DNA from: an uncultured Oscillospiraceae bacterium
GTDB taxonomy: Bacteria; Bacillota_A; Clostridia; Oscillospirales; Oscillospiraceae
Length of the DNA: 10,467 nt
Assembly: GCA_944387745.1 (NCBI GenBank)
Contig: CALXGD010000006.1
Span: 1 to 10,467 of the forward strand
Reading direction: 5' to 3'
The translations under genes and the position numbers were made by a program. This document shows, piece after piece, positions 1 to 6,589 of the stretch (the stretch's first letter is position 1; the number at the start of each line of letters is the position of its first letter). Below the pieces are notes generated by a model, which was not told the origin of the DNA, ran no database searches, and saw only the letters and a list, made by a program, of their open reading frames with translations.

Positions 1-382
1 TTTGAAACGGCGGAAGCGTTCCCTCCCGAACATTGCGGATATACGCGTTTGTCGTCATGGTCTTATACCAATCCAAGATTGCCTGTAGGGGCGGCCCCAT
101 GTGGCCGCCCGTCCCTTCTCCGGCATCAACCATAAGGAGAATATGAACATGATTTGGCATAATCACATAATGGCACAGTGAGACTTGGGGGAATTTTTCC
201 GGTATTTTTTGCATCCATGTTTCCGCAATTTCCCGCGCGGGATGCGGGCGGCCACATGGGGCCGCCCCTACAAATGGGAAAAGATGCATCCGTTTTTCTG
301 TACAAATCGTCACAAAATATGCGCCGTTTTTACTATAATCATAACCCTTCAAGCGGATCTGTTTTCGTACTGGATATTCCAT
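1..382 (-). CDS. REP-associated tyrosine transposase (RAYT, Y1/HUH family), N-terminal part, cut by window edge
   Basis: An open frame starts at ATG 382 with AGGAG five bases upstream and runs without a stop to position 1, giving 127 residues; the C-terminus is outside the window. Visible landmarks are the N-terminal GYDYSKNGAYFVTICTEKR (residues 13-31), typical of TnpA_REP proteins, and HYVIMPNHVHILL (71-83), which carries the HUH metal-binding pair His78/His80. The catalytic Tyr, usually in a later SYxxHI segment, would lie beyond position 1. The family cuts and joins single-stranded DNA at REP hairpins. Two REP-like palindromes lie inside the gene in frame, encoding residues 37-46 and 91-100, in what should be variable loops. 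The frame is intact here, so the gene may be functional, but this cannot be settled without the 3' end. It follows a duplicated smc tail by 19 bases. Confidence 0.88.
   Translation of the reverse strand, partial: MEYPVRKQIRLKGYDYSKNGAYFVTICTEKRMHLFPFVGAAPCGRPHPAREIAETWMQKIPEKFPQVSLCHYVIMPNHVHILLMVDAGEGTGGHMGPPLQAILDWYKTMTTNAYIRNVREGTLPPFQ
84..111 (+). repeat. REP-like palindrome, copy A (inside RAYT gene)
   Basis: This 28-bp unit begins TGTAGGGGCGGCCCC and contains an 8-bp stem GGGCGGCC / GGCCGCCC around CCATGT. It is the exact reverse complement of the unit at 245-272. It lies in frame in the RAYT gene and encodes residues 91-100 (TGGHMGPPLQ). GC-rich hairpins of this kind are the usual substrates of RAYT enzymes; that this one is a substrate is inferred from its location. 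Confidence 0.85.
245..272 (-). repeat. REP-like palindrome, copy B (inverted relative to copy A)
   Basis: All 28 bases match the reverse complement of 84-111, with 133 bp between the copies. In the RAYT reading frame it encodes residues 37-46 (FVGAAPCGRP). The perfect identity suggests recent insertion of both copies, conversion between them, or a strong constraint. Because the copies are inverted they could also pair with each other into a long stem. Confidence 0.85.
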
Positions 383-401
383 CTGCACTCCTATCGATGT
401 C

Positions 402-473
402 TCACCGAATCTTCAATTCCCTCTCCACGTCGTTGAGGTTGATGGTGGGGATGCGGAAGATCCCCTGCTCCTT
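402..473 (-). pseudogene. Duplicated 3' tail of smc (C-terminal 23 codons plus stop)
   Basis: Read on the minus strand, 473-402 encodes KEQGIFRIPTINLNDVEREL followed by KIR and a TGA stop. It aligns without gaps to the real smc end at 679-608, with about 60 of 72 bases identical. Most of the differences are synonymous or conservative (GGA/GGG, CGG/CGC, ATC/ATT, CGA/CGG, Lys/Arg, TAA/TGA). That pattern suggests the copy diverged while still coding, for example in a related genome, rather than decaying after a local duplication. No ATPase domain or start accompanies it, so it is a remnant. It ends 19 bases before the RAYT start codon. Confidence 0.85.
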
Positions 474-601
474 CGTCCTCGCAAGCTCCATATCCCTCGC
501 TTCCGCCTGACGGCGAAAGCTCCCTCATTCCGCTGCTCGTCCTCTCCCCACGCAACCTACTTCGCTGGGCTTGCGCGGGGGCCCCCATGCAGGAGCAGGG
601 G
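462..601. repeat. 140-bp segment bounded by 11-bp perfect inverted repeats
   Basis: The ends are CCCCTGCTCCT (462-472) and AGGAGCAGGGG (591-601). Between them is non-coding DNA with a hairpin at 499-520 (GCTTCCGCC, TGAC, GGCGAAAGC). The left repeat overlaps the start of the duplicated smc tail and the right repeat lies just past the smc stop. It could be a small MITE-like element or a recombination scar. No transposase is visible and no target-site duplication is evident. Confidence 0.5.
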
Positions 602-684
602 CCTATCTTATCGGATCTTCAATTCCTTCTCCACGTCGTTGAGGTTGATGGTGAGAATCCGGCTGATTCCCTGCTCCTGCATGG
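585..684. repeat. 16-bp inverted repeat bracketing the smc 3' end
   Basis: CCATGCAGGAGCAGGG at 585-600 is the exact reverse complement of 669-684, which lies inside the smc coding sequence. The pair encloses the last 20 or so codons and the stop. In smc mRNA it would form a large stem-loop with a 68-nt loop. No T-run follows, so it is not a classical terminator. No other convincing smc terminator is visible. Confidence 0.6.
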
Positions 685-3600
685 TGACGCCGTAGAGGAC
701 GTCGGCCTCCTCCATGGTGCCCCGGCGGTGGGTAATGACAATGAACTGGGTCTTGTCAGCTATGGCGCGCATGTACCGGGCAAAGCGGATGACGTTGTTG
801 TCGTCCAGAGCGGCCTCAATTTCGTCCATCACCACGAAGGGGGTGGGACGGACCTTTAAAATGGCAAAATACAGAGCGATGGCAACAAAGGCCTTCTCCC
901 CGCCGGAGAGGAGGGAGAGCACCTTCAGTGTCTTTCCGGGGGGCTGAACCCTGATCTCAATGCCGCAGTTGAGGATGTCCTCCGGGTCCTCCAGCTCCAG
1001 GCGGGCCTGTCCGCCCCCAAAGAGCTCTTGAAAGGTCTGTCCAAAGGCCTCGTTGATGTTCTGGAACTCTCTGGTAAAGATGGTTTTCATCTCCCCCGTG
1101 ATTTGGGCGATAACCTCCTCCAGCTCCTTTTTGGCCTTTGACACGTCGTCCCGCTGGTCTGTAAGGTAGGTATACCGCTCGTTCACCCGCTGGAACTCCT
1201 CGATGGCCCCTACGTTCACATTGCCCAGGGCGGAGATGCTCTTTTTCAGCTCGGCGATGCGACGGCTGGCCTTGGGGACCGACTCAATCTCCACCCGCTG
1301 GAGCTTGGCCGCCTCATGGGACAGCTCGTAGTTCTCCCACAGCTTGTCCAGCAGCTGTTTCTCCTCCAGGGAGGCCGCCGTCTTTTTCTGCTCTAGGCGG
1401 GATACCTCTCCCCCAATAGCCAAGAGCTCCTTATTTTTCTCCTGTCCCTCTCGGGTGGCCTTTACTCGCTCCCCTTCTAAGGTCAGCTTCTCCTGATTCA
1501 GGTGGGCAATTGTCTCGTTCTGGATCAGATTCTCCCTGCGGATTTCCTCCAACCGCGTCTCCTTCTCCTCAATTTCCTGGGTAAAGGAGGCGTTCTTCTC
1601 CTCATACTCCTCCATCAGGGAGCGGCTCTGCTCCTGATCGCCTACAATATCATCCCGCAGGTTCTTCAGCTCCTCCAGTCCGCTGCGGGTAGCTTCCTGC
1701 TCCGCCTCCAGTGCGGCCACGGAGGTATTCAATGCAGAGAGCTCCTGGCTCAGCCGCAGAGAGCGCTCCTGCAGGTCGCTCTGACCCTTGGCTTTGCCCT
1801 CCGCTTCGCTCTTCAGAGCGGCGGCCTCCCCCTCCAGCTCCTGAATCCGAACTCTGGCCGCCTGAGTGTCCTTTTCGATCTCTTGGGAACGTGCTTGCAG
1901 CTGGTCCAGCTCGGCCTTCTGGTCCTCCCGCCGGCGCTCCAGGTCGGAGAGCACACTTCTGCACAGAGTCTGCTCCCCCTGGGCCTTCAGGATGGCGTCC
2001 TCCCACTCCCGCAGCTGGCCCTGAGCTGTCTCCATCTCATAGGCAGCTGCCTGCGCCTCTCGATTGGCGGTTTCCAGCTCTTTGGCCGTCTGAGACAGCT
2101 GGTCTCTCAGCGCCTGGCTCTGCCCATTGAGCCGCTCCAGTTCGTTGGCACGGCTGAGGATGCCGGCGCTGCGGCTGGCGGAGCCGCCGGTCATGGAGCC
2201 CCCCGGATTGAGCACCTGGCCGTCCAGGGTGACAATGCGGAACCGGTAGCCATACTTCCGGGCGGCGGCAATGGCCGTATCCAGATCCTCCATGATGGCC
2301 ACCCGCCCCAGTAGGTTGGAGAACACATCCCGATAGCGGGAGTCAAACTGCACCAGCTGATCGGCTACTCCTACAAATCCCGGTTCTCGGGGCAGACTCC
2401 CCGCCTCCCTCAGCTCGCCGGGGCGGATGGAGCTGAGGGGCAGAATGGTGGCCCGTCCCCCCTCCCGCCGTTTCAGGTACTGAATAACAGCCTTGCCGTC
2501 CTCTTCCCGGTCCACCACGATATTCTGCATGGCGCCTCCCAGTGCAGTCTCAATGGCCACAGTGTACTGGTCGGGTACATGGAGGAGCTCCGCCACCGGA
2601 CCGTGGATATGCTTTAAATTTCCCCGATCCGCCTCCCCCATCACCAGCTTTACCGCCTTGGAGTAGCCTTCGCGCATCTGCTCCATCTCTGTCAGCAGCT
2701 TAATCCGGGCAGCCAGCCCATTTTCATCCATTTGGAGACGGACATGCCTGTCCCGCATCTGTTCCGCCTTCTTTTTCCGGCCCTCCAGTCGCAGGGAGTA
2801 GCCGGAGATGACATTTTTCACCCTGTCCCGCTCCTCCTGAGCCTTGGACAGCTTTCGGTCGGCCTCCTGTACCTCTCTCCGAGCCACTTCCAGCCGCTCA
2901 TCCAGTGTACACAGCTCCTGGCGCACAGCTTCATCCCGGTCCAGTACCTCCTGGGCGGCTGCGGCCAAAGCGGACAGGAGCGTTTTGGCCTGATGGGCAT
3001 CAGCATTTTTGGTTGTCTCCTGGCCCCGCAGGGCCTCCAGCTCCCGGGCCAGAGTTCCCACCGACTGTGCCAGCTCCTGCATCTGACTGCTCTTTCCCTC
3101 CACCCTGCGGCGGGACTGGTCCAGCTGTTCTTCAATTTCCTTTAACCGCGCTGCACGTTCGGCAATCTGCCCGGTGAGACTGTCCTGGCGCCCCTCTCGC
3201 TGCTCCAGCTCCTCCCGGAGCCGAGCCGTATTTTCCTGGTTGTGCTGAATACTGCTTTTCAAAACGGCCACCGCCGCCTCCAGCTCTCGGATTGTCGCCT
3301 CCCGGCCCTGAATGGCAAAGCGGAGCTGATCCGCCTGGACCTCCTTTTCCCGCATCTGTCCGGAAATCTGCTCCGCCCGGCCAAAGCGCTCCTCCACGGC
3401 CCGCTCCGCCTCCTCCTTCTGGCGGGCCGCCTCCCGATAGTCCATTTCCATCTTCATTTTTCCCGTCCGGATGTGCTCCAGGGTGTCCAGCCACACGGAG
3501 ATCTCTAGCCCCTTCAGTTCATCCCGCAGCTTCAAAAATTTTTTTGCCTTTTCGCTCTGCTCCCGCAGGGGCTCCACCTGTAGCTCCAGCTCCGCAATCT

Positions 3601-4183
3601 TGTCGTTGACCCGCACCAGATTTTCGTCGGTGCGCTCCAGCTTCCGCTCCGCTTCCTCCTTCCGGTGGCGGTAACGGGAGATGCCGGCGGCCTCCTCAAA
3701 GATCTCTCGCCGGTCGGCAGATTTCACCGACAGGATCTCGTCGATCCTGCCCTGGCCGATGATGGAGTAGCCCTCCCGGCCCAGGCCGGTATCCATAAAT
3801 AGCTCATTGATGTCTTTGAGCCGGACAGCTCTGCGATTAATATAATACTCGCTCTCCCCGGAGCGGTAGTACCGCCGGGTGATCATAACCTCACTCTCAT
3901 CCAGATCAAAGAGATGGGAGGTATTGTCCAGCACCAGGGATACCTCGGCGTACCCCGTCTGTTTCCGCTTGGCGGTGCCTCCGAAGATCACGTCCTCCAT
4001 CTTCCCGCCCCGGAGGGTGCGGGTGGACTGCTCCCCCATCACCCAGCGGATGGCATCCGAAATATTGGATTTTCCTGAGCCGTTCGGCCCTACAATGGCG
4101 GTAATGTCTTCCCCAAAGGTCAGGACCGTCTTGTCGGGAAAGGACTTGAAGCCCTGAATTTCCAACGCCTTCAACAGATACAA
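608..4183 (-). CDS. smc: Chromosome segregation/condensation ATPase SMC
   Basis: SMC forms the ATP-driven dimer that, with ScpA and ScpB, extrudes DNA loops and helps chromosome segregation. The order is canonical: N-terminal ATPase with Walker A GPNGSGKS (about residues 32-39) and a Q-loop in EGYSIIGQGRIDEIL; a long coiled coil; a hinge (about 525-670, with GSMTGG near its end); the returning coil; and the C-terminal ATPase with signature LSGGEKAFVAIAL (about 1090) and Walker B FVVMDEIEAALDD. A GTG at 4192 opens the longest frame, but I prefer TTG at 4183. It gives the family-typical start MYLLKALEIQGFKSF, and AAGAGGTG lies six bases upstream, whereas the GTG sits inside that ribosome site. 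The result is 1191 residues, close to the roughly 1186 of B. subtilis SMC. The usual rnc and ftsY neighbours are absent from the window. A diverged copy of its last 72 bp lies downstream. Confidence 0.97.
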   Translation of the reverse strand: MYLLKALEIQGFKSFPDKTVLTFGEDITAIVGPNGSGKSNISDAIRWVMGEQSTRTLRGGKMEDVIFGGTAKRKQTGYAEVSLVLDNTSHLFDLDESEVMITRRYYRSGESEYYINRRAVRLKDINELFMDTGLGREGYSIIGQGRIDEILSVKSADRREIFEEAAGISRYRHRKEEAERKLERTDENLVRVNDKIAELELQVEPLREQSEKAKKFLKLRDELKGLEISVWLDTLEHIRTGKMKMEMDYREAARQKEEAERAVEERFGRAEQISGQMREKEVQADQLRFAIQGREATIRELEAAVAVLKSSIQHNQENTARLREELEQREGRQDSLTGQIAERAARLKEIEEQLDQSRRRVEGKSSQMQELAQSVGTLARELEALRGQETTKNADAHQAKTLLSALAAAAQEVLDRDEAVRQELCTLDERLEVARREVQEADRKLSKAQEERDRVKNVISGYSLRLEGRKKKAEQMRDRHVRLQMDENGLAARIKLLTEMEQMREGYSKAVKLVMGEADRGNLKHIHGPVAELLHVPDQYTVAIETALGGAMQNIVVDREEDGKAVIQYLKRREGGRATILPLSSIRPGELREAGSLPREPGFVGVADQLVQFDSRYRDVFSNLLGRVAIMEDLDTAIAAARKYGYRFRIVTLDGQVLNPGGSMTGGSASRSAGILSRANELERLNGQSQALRDQLSQTAKELETANREAQAAAYEMETAQGQLREWEDAILKAQGEQTLCRSVLSDLERRREDQKAELDQLQARSQEIEKDTQAARVRIQELEGEAAALKSEAEGKAKGQSDLQERSLRLSQELSALNTSVAALEAEQEATRSGLEELKNLRDDIVGDQEQSRSLMEEYEEKNASFTQEIEEKETRLEEIRRENLIQNETIAHLNQEKLTLEGERVKATREGQEKNKELLAIGGEVSRLEQKKTAASLEEKQLLDKLWENYELSHEAAKLQRVEIESVPKASRRIAELKKSISALGNVNVGAIEEFQRVNERYTYLTDQRDDVSKAKKELEEVIAQITGEMKTIFTREFQNINEAFGQTFQELFGGGQARLELEDPEDILNCGIEIRVQPPGKTLKVLSLLSGGEKAFVAIALYFAILKVRPTPFVVMDEIEAALDDNNVIRFARYMRAIADKTQFIVITHRRGTMEEADVLYGVTMQEQGISRILTINLNDVEKELKIR

Positions 4184-4248
4184 ATGACACACCTCTTATT
4201 CCAGCAGCCCCCTGCGCCGCTTTCAAATGGGTATAAAAAGAGAGTATA

Positions 4249-4277
4249 ATTATATCAGATTCGGGGGTTGATTGCAA
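4249..4277 (-). promoter_or_regulatory. sigma-A promoter of smc
   Basis: On the minus strand TTGCAA (4277-4272), a 17-bp spacer and a consensus TATAAT (4254-4249) are preceded by TGA, an extended -10. Transcription should start near 4242, leaving a leader of about 59 nt before the TTG start of smc. Confidence 0.8.
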
Positions 4278-4337
4278 CGGCTGGACTCTGTGAGGACCTG
4301 TAAAACAATCTTAAAAAGGGAACATGGGATTTTCCGC

Positions 4338-4366
4338 TTGCGCTTTCCCATCCAGTCTGCTACAAT
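4338..4366 (+). promoter_or_regulatory. sigma-A promoter of the uracil permease leader
   Basis: TTGCGC (4338-4343), a 17-bp spacer and TACAAT (4361-4366), with an extended-10 TG one base before it. The expected start is near 4373, giving a leader of about 225 nt, long enough for the attenuator found downstream. It diverges from the smc promoter, with about 60 bp between the two -35 boxes. Confidence 0.7.
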
Positions 4367-4372
4367 AAATAA

Positions 4373-4597
4373 AACCTCTCTGTTTCGTACCTGCGGGCAA
4401 AATTTTCTTTTGTCGTCCTTTCTCCGCAGTGCAGAGGTCTGGGAAGGGTCGGAACAGAGACATATGTGAGAGAGGAGGTGTGGAGCTGTGGCCTGCAGAG
4501 CAAGTCGGCTGTCAGTCTCTTTTCCTCTTTTCCCTAGACAATCACCTCGTGATTGTCTTTTTTTGTGTGCGTCCTGCAATAGAAGGGAGAGTTTTGT
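4373..4597 (+). promoter_or_regulatory. uraA 5' leader with attenuation architecture
   Basis: The leader holds, in order, a possible hairpin CTGCGG (4391-4396) with CCGCAG (4424-4429), a purine-rich stretch with AGGAGG (4473-4478), a leader ORF from 4488, a pyrimidine tract (about 4516-4535), a terminator (4536-4564) and the uraA ribosome site AAGGGAG (4583-4589). GAGGTG (4475-4480) could pair with CACCTC (4543-4548) in the terminator arm and loop. AGAGAGG (4469-4475) could pair with CCTCTTT (4524-4530), so alternative folds are possible. I found no convincing PyrR-binding consensus and no purine-riboswitch core. Control by pyrimidine nucleotide level is an inference from this layout and the downstream gene. 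Confidence 0.6.
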
Positions 4598-4601
4598 ATG
4601 A
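4488..4601 (+). CDS. Candidate leader peptide of uraA (37 codons)
   Basis: GTG at 4488 follows AGGAGG (4473-4478) by nine bases and opens a 37-codon frame ending in TGA at 4599-4601, which overlaps the uraA start as ATGA. The peptide starts MACRASRLSVSFPLFPRQ. Codons 11-16 (Ser-Phe-Pro-Leu-Phe-Pro) are the pyrimidine tract, and codon 17 is the first of the terminator stem, so a ribosome translating close behind RNA polymerase would cover the 5' stem arm. The geometry matches enterobacterial pyrBI leaders, where low UTP stalls polymerase in a U-rich tract. The peptide itself looks non-conserved and is probably only a ribosome carrier. The ORF could be chance; another frame is also open here. 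Confidence 0.5.
   Translation: MACRASRLSVSFPLFPRQSPRDCLFLCASCNRRESFV
4536..4564 (+). terminator. Intrinsic terminator / attenuator upstream of uraA
   Basis: A perfect 10-bp stem AGACAATCAC / GTGATTGTCT closes a CTC loop and runs directly into a T-run ending at 4564. It lies between the promoter and the permease, 34 bases before the ATG, so it must be conditional if uraA is expressed from this promoter. Confidence 0.88.
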
Positions 4602-5962
4602 ACCAACCACAAGGGATCTACGATGCCCGGCAGCTAGGCGCGCCCAAGATGCTGATCCTGGGCGTCCAGCACATGTTCGCAATGTTTGGGGCCACGGTGC
4701 TGGTCCCCGCCCTCACCGGTCTGTCCGTGTCCGCCACCCTGCTGTTCGCCGGACTGGGCACCCTGCTGTTCCACTTTATGACCAAACGGATGGTGCCCGC
4801 CTTTCTGGGCTCCTCCTTCGCCTTCATCGGCGGGTATCAGGCCATCGCTCCCATGCTGGAGGACGGCTCCCCCAACGCAGAGCTGCTGCCCTACGCCTGC
4901 TTCGGGGTAACGCTGGCCGGCCTGATGTACGTCATTTTGTCCGCCCTGTTCAAGATTTTTGGGACGAAGAAGGTGATGCGCTTCTTCCCGCCCATCGTCA
5001 CCGGGCCCATGATCATCTGTATCGGCCTGACCCTGTCCTCCGGTGCCATCACCAACTGCCGCAGCAACTGGGCCATCGCCCTCATCGCCGTGGCCATTGT
5101 GGTGGGGTGCAACATCTGGGGCAAGGGGATGGTGAAGATTATCCCCATTCTCCTGGGGGTGGTGGGCTCCTACGCCGTGGCCGCCCTGTGCCAGATCACC
5201 GGCATGGAGGTCATGGACCCGGCCAAGCTCCAGACCCTGGCAGATGCCCCCTGGATCGGCCTGCCCTTCCAGTTTGAGGACACCCTGTTCGGGCTGTTCA
5301 GCCGCCCAGAGGTGGACCACGGCCTGCTGCTCACCGCGGCGGTGACCATCATGCCCCTGTCTCTGGCCACTATGGTGGAGCACATCGGGGACATGTGCGC
5401 CATTTCCTCCACCTGCGAGCGGAACTATCTGGAAAACCCCGGCTTTCACCGCACCCTCCTGGGAGACGGCCTGGCCACCTCCCTGGCGTCTATTTTCGGC
5501 GCCCCCGCCAATACCACCTATGGGGAGAACACCGGCGTGCTGGCCCTGTCCCGGGTCTATGATCCCAGGGTGATCCGCATTGCCGCCTGCCTGGCCATCC
5601 TGTTCTCCTTCTCCCCCAAGTTTGCAGCCCTGGTGTCTGCCATGCCAACCGCCACCATGGGCGGCGTGTCCATGGTGCTCTACGGCATGATCTCCGCCGT
5701 AGGAGTGCGCAACGTGGTGGAAAACCAGGTGGATTTCACCAACAGCCGCAACGTGATCATCGCCGCCATCATCATGGTGCTGGCCATCGGGGTGAACTAC
5801 TCCGGGGCCGTGTCCTTCCAGGTGGGGACCGCCACCATCAGCCTGTCCGGCCTGGCGGTGGCCGCCATTGCCGGCATACTTCTCAACGCCATCCTCCCCG
5901 GCAAGGACTATGAGTTTGGCCAGGACGTAAAGGGCGACACCTCCGTGAACTTTAAGGTGTGA
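4598..5962 (+). CDS. uraA: Uracil permease, NCS2 (nucleobase:cation symporter-2) family
   Basis: This 454-residue membrane protein has the length and hydrophobic pattern of the 14-helix NCS2 fold that imports uracil with a proton. Family landmarks are GVQHMFAMFGATVLVP (22-37), GSSFAFIGGYQ (71-81), the substrate-site motif VEHIGD (260-265) and NTTYGENTGV (305-314). Glu261 and Glu310 match the uracil-contacting glutamates of E. coli UraA (Glu241, Glu290). Where UraA has His245 this protein has Asp265, which I recall as common in Gram-positive PyrP-type permeases. AAGGGAG lies eight bases before the ATG. The leader suggests control by pyrimidine supply, which fits uracil as the substrate. Xanthine or another nucleobase cannot be excluded from sequence alone. 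No T-run terminator follows before the next promoter. Confidence 0.9.
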   Translation: MNQPQGIYDARQLGAPKMLILGVQHMFAMFGATVLVPALTGLSVSATLLFAGLGTLLFHFMTKRMVPAFLGSSFAFIGGYQAIAPMLEDGSPNAELLPYACFGVTLAGLMYVILSALFKIFGTKKVMRFFPPIVTGPMIICIGLTLSSGAITNCRSNWAIALIAVAIVVGCNIWGKGMVKIIPILLGVVGSYAVAALCQITGMEVMDPAKLQTLADAPWIGLPFQFEDTLFGLFSRPEVDHGLLLTAAVTIMPLSLATMVEHIGDMCAISSTCERNYLENPGFHRTLLGDGLATSLASIFGAPANTTYGENTGVLALSRVYDPRVIRIAACLAILFSFSPKFAALVSAMPTATMGGVSMVLYGMISAVGVRNVVENQVDFTNSRNVIIAAIIMVLAIGVNYSGAVSFQVGTATISLSGLAVAAIAGILLNAILPGKDYEFGQDVKGDTSVNFKV

Positions 5963-6036
5963 CCGAAGGGGAGCGGAGTACCCTGAAACCCCCGTTCCAA
6001 ACAGATAAAAAAACGATTAAAGCCCTGTAAAGGGCC

Positions 6037-6065
6037 TTGCGTCCGCCTGAGAAATAAGGTAAAAT
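6037..6065 (+). promoter_or_regulatory. sigma-A promoter of the small coiled-coil gene
   Basis: TTGCGT (6037-6042), a 17-bp spacer and TAAAAT (6060-6065). The expected start is near 6072, some 38 bases before the ATG at 6110, and AAGGAGGT sits at 6095-6102. A short hairpin GCCCT-GTAA-AGGGC (6022-6035) lies immediately upstream. Confidence 0.65.
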
Positions 6066-6109
6066 GTAGCCACCTACGGGAAACCGTACAAGTTAAGGAG
6101 GTATCTACT

Positions 6110-6574
6110 ATGGGATTTTCGGATAATTTTGACAACCTGACTGAGCTGGCCACCGACCTGGCCCAGAGCGTAGCCGCCACATCCAAGCGTCTGGCTGAGA
6201 CCGGCGTGGCCACATCTAAGCGCCTGGCGGAGATCGCTAAACTATCCGCCTCTAACCTGGCGGAGGAGGGGGGCATCAAGCGGGCCTACACAGAACTTGG
6301 CAAGCTCTACTATGCTGAGTATGGGGCCACCCCTGAGGCGGGCTATGCCGCCGCCTGTGAGAAGATCACCGCCGCCAAGGCCGCCATTCAGGCCAACAAC
6401 GACCGCATCGCACAACTGAAGGCCGAAGCCAAGGCCGCCGGCGAAGAGATCGACGACGAGGCCATGGAGGAAGCTGTGCAGGCTGCGGAGGCTGAGACGG
6501 CAGCGGAGCAGGTCGCCGACGAGGCGGAGCCCGAGTCCGGGGAAGAGGACAGCGAGACCAAGCCCCAGGAGTAA
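6110..6574 (+). CDS. Small Ala/Glu-rich coiled-coil protein of unknown function
   Basis: This 154-residue acidic protein has no signal peptide or membrane segment and starts at an ATG seven bases after a near-perfect AAGGAGGT. Residues 1-45 are amphipathic helix and contain ATSKRLAE twice, 11 residues apart, a hendecad spacing. A middle part, IKRAYTELGKLYYAEYG (56-72), resembles the KLYxEIGKLYYE helix seen in small Clostridia coiled-coil proteins, some of which carry a C-terminal zinc ribbon; no cysteine cluster is present here. Residues 80-115 continue as charged helix, and the last 40 are a disordered-looking Glu/Ala tail. I do not recognise a function. It has its own promoter and strong terminator and converges on sigE. 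Strong translation signals suggest an abundant structural or membrane-associated accessory protein, but that is a guess. Confidence 0.85.
   Translation: MGFSDNFDNLTELATDLAQSVAATSKRLAETGVATSKRLAEIAKLSASNLAEEGGIKRAYTELGKLYYAEYGATPEAGYAAACEKITAAKAAIQANNDRIAQLKAEAKAAGEEIDDEAMEEAVQAAEAETAAEQVADEAEPESGEEDSETKPQE
6176..6233 (+). repeat. 33-bp-spaced tandem repeat inside the small coiled-coil gene
   Basis: Two 25-bp units (6176-6200 and 6209-6233) starting GCCACATC differ at only a few third-position bases and encode the two ATSKRLAE copies. They look like an internal duplication of an 11-codon unit that has since picked up silent changes. Confidence 0.75.
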
Positions 6575-6589
6575 TTCAGACACATGCGA

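Noticed and set aside
84..272. CRISPR array from the repeated GC-rich units at the left end
   Set aside because: Only two units, in inverted orientation and inside an open transposase gene; they are REP-like palindromes.
178..510. A 110-codon plus-strand frame at the left end
   Set aside because: It overlaps the RAYT gene and the smc tail copy on the other strand, which explain the sequence far better.
1502..2314. A 270-codon frame antisense to smc
   Set aside because: Leu/Gln-rich shadow of the smc coiled coil, with no ribosome site or family resemblance.
4373..4597. PyrR-binding loop, purine riboswitch or T-box in the uraA leader
   Set aside because: I could not find the PyrR anti-antiterminator consensus, the conserved purine-riboswitch core or a T-box motif by eye. 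A covariance-model search would be decisive.
4429..5277. An 282-codon plus-strand frame crossing the leader into uraA
   Set aside because: Inside uraA it is the +1 shadow of the permease with Arg/Pro/His-rich composition. It lacks a good ribosome site; the leader reading from 4488 has one.
6022..6035. Short hairpin GCCCT-GTAA-AGGGC after uraA as a terminator
   Set aside because: The stem is only five pairs and is followed by CTTGCG instead of a T-run. On the minus strand the T-run is interrupted. It may have a minor role but cannot be called.
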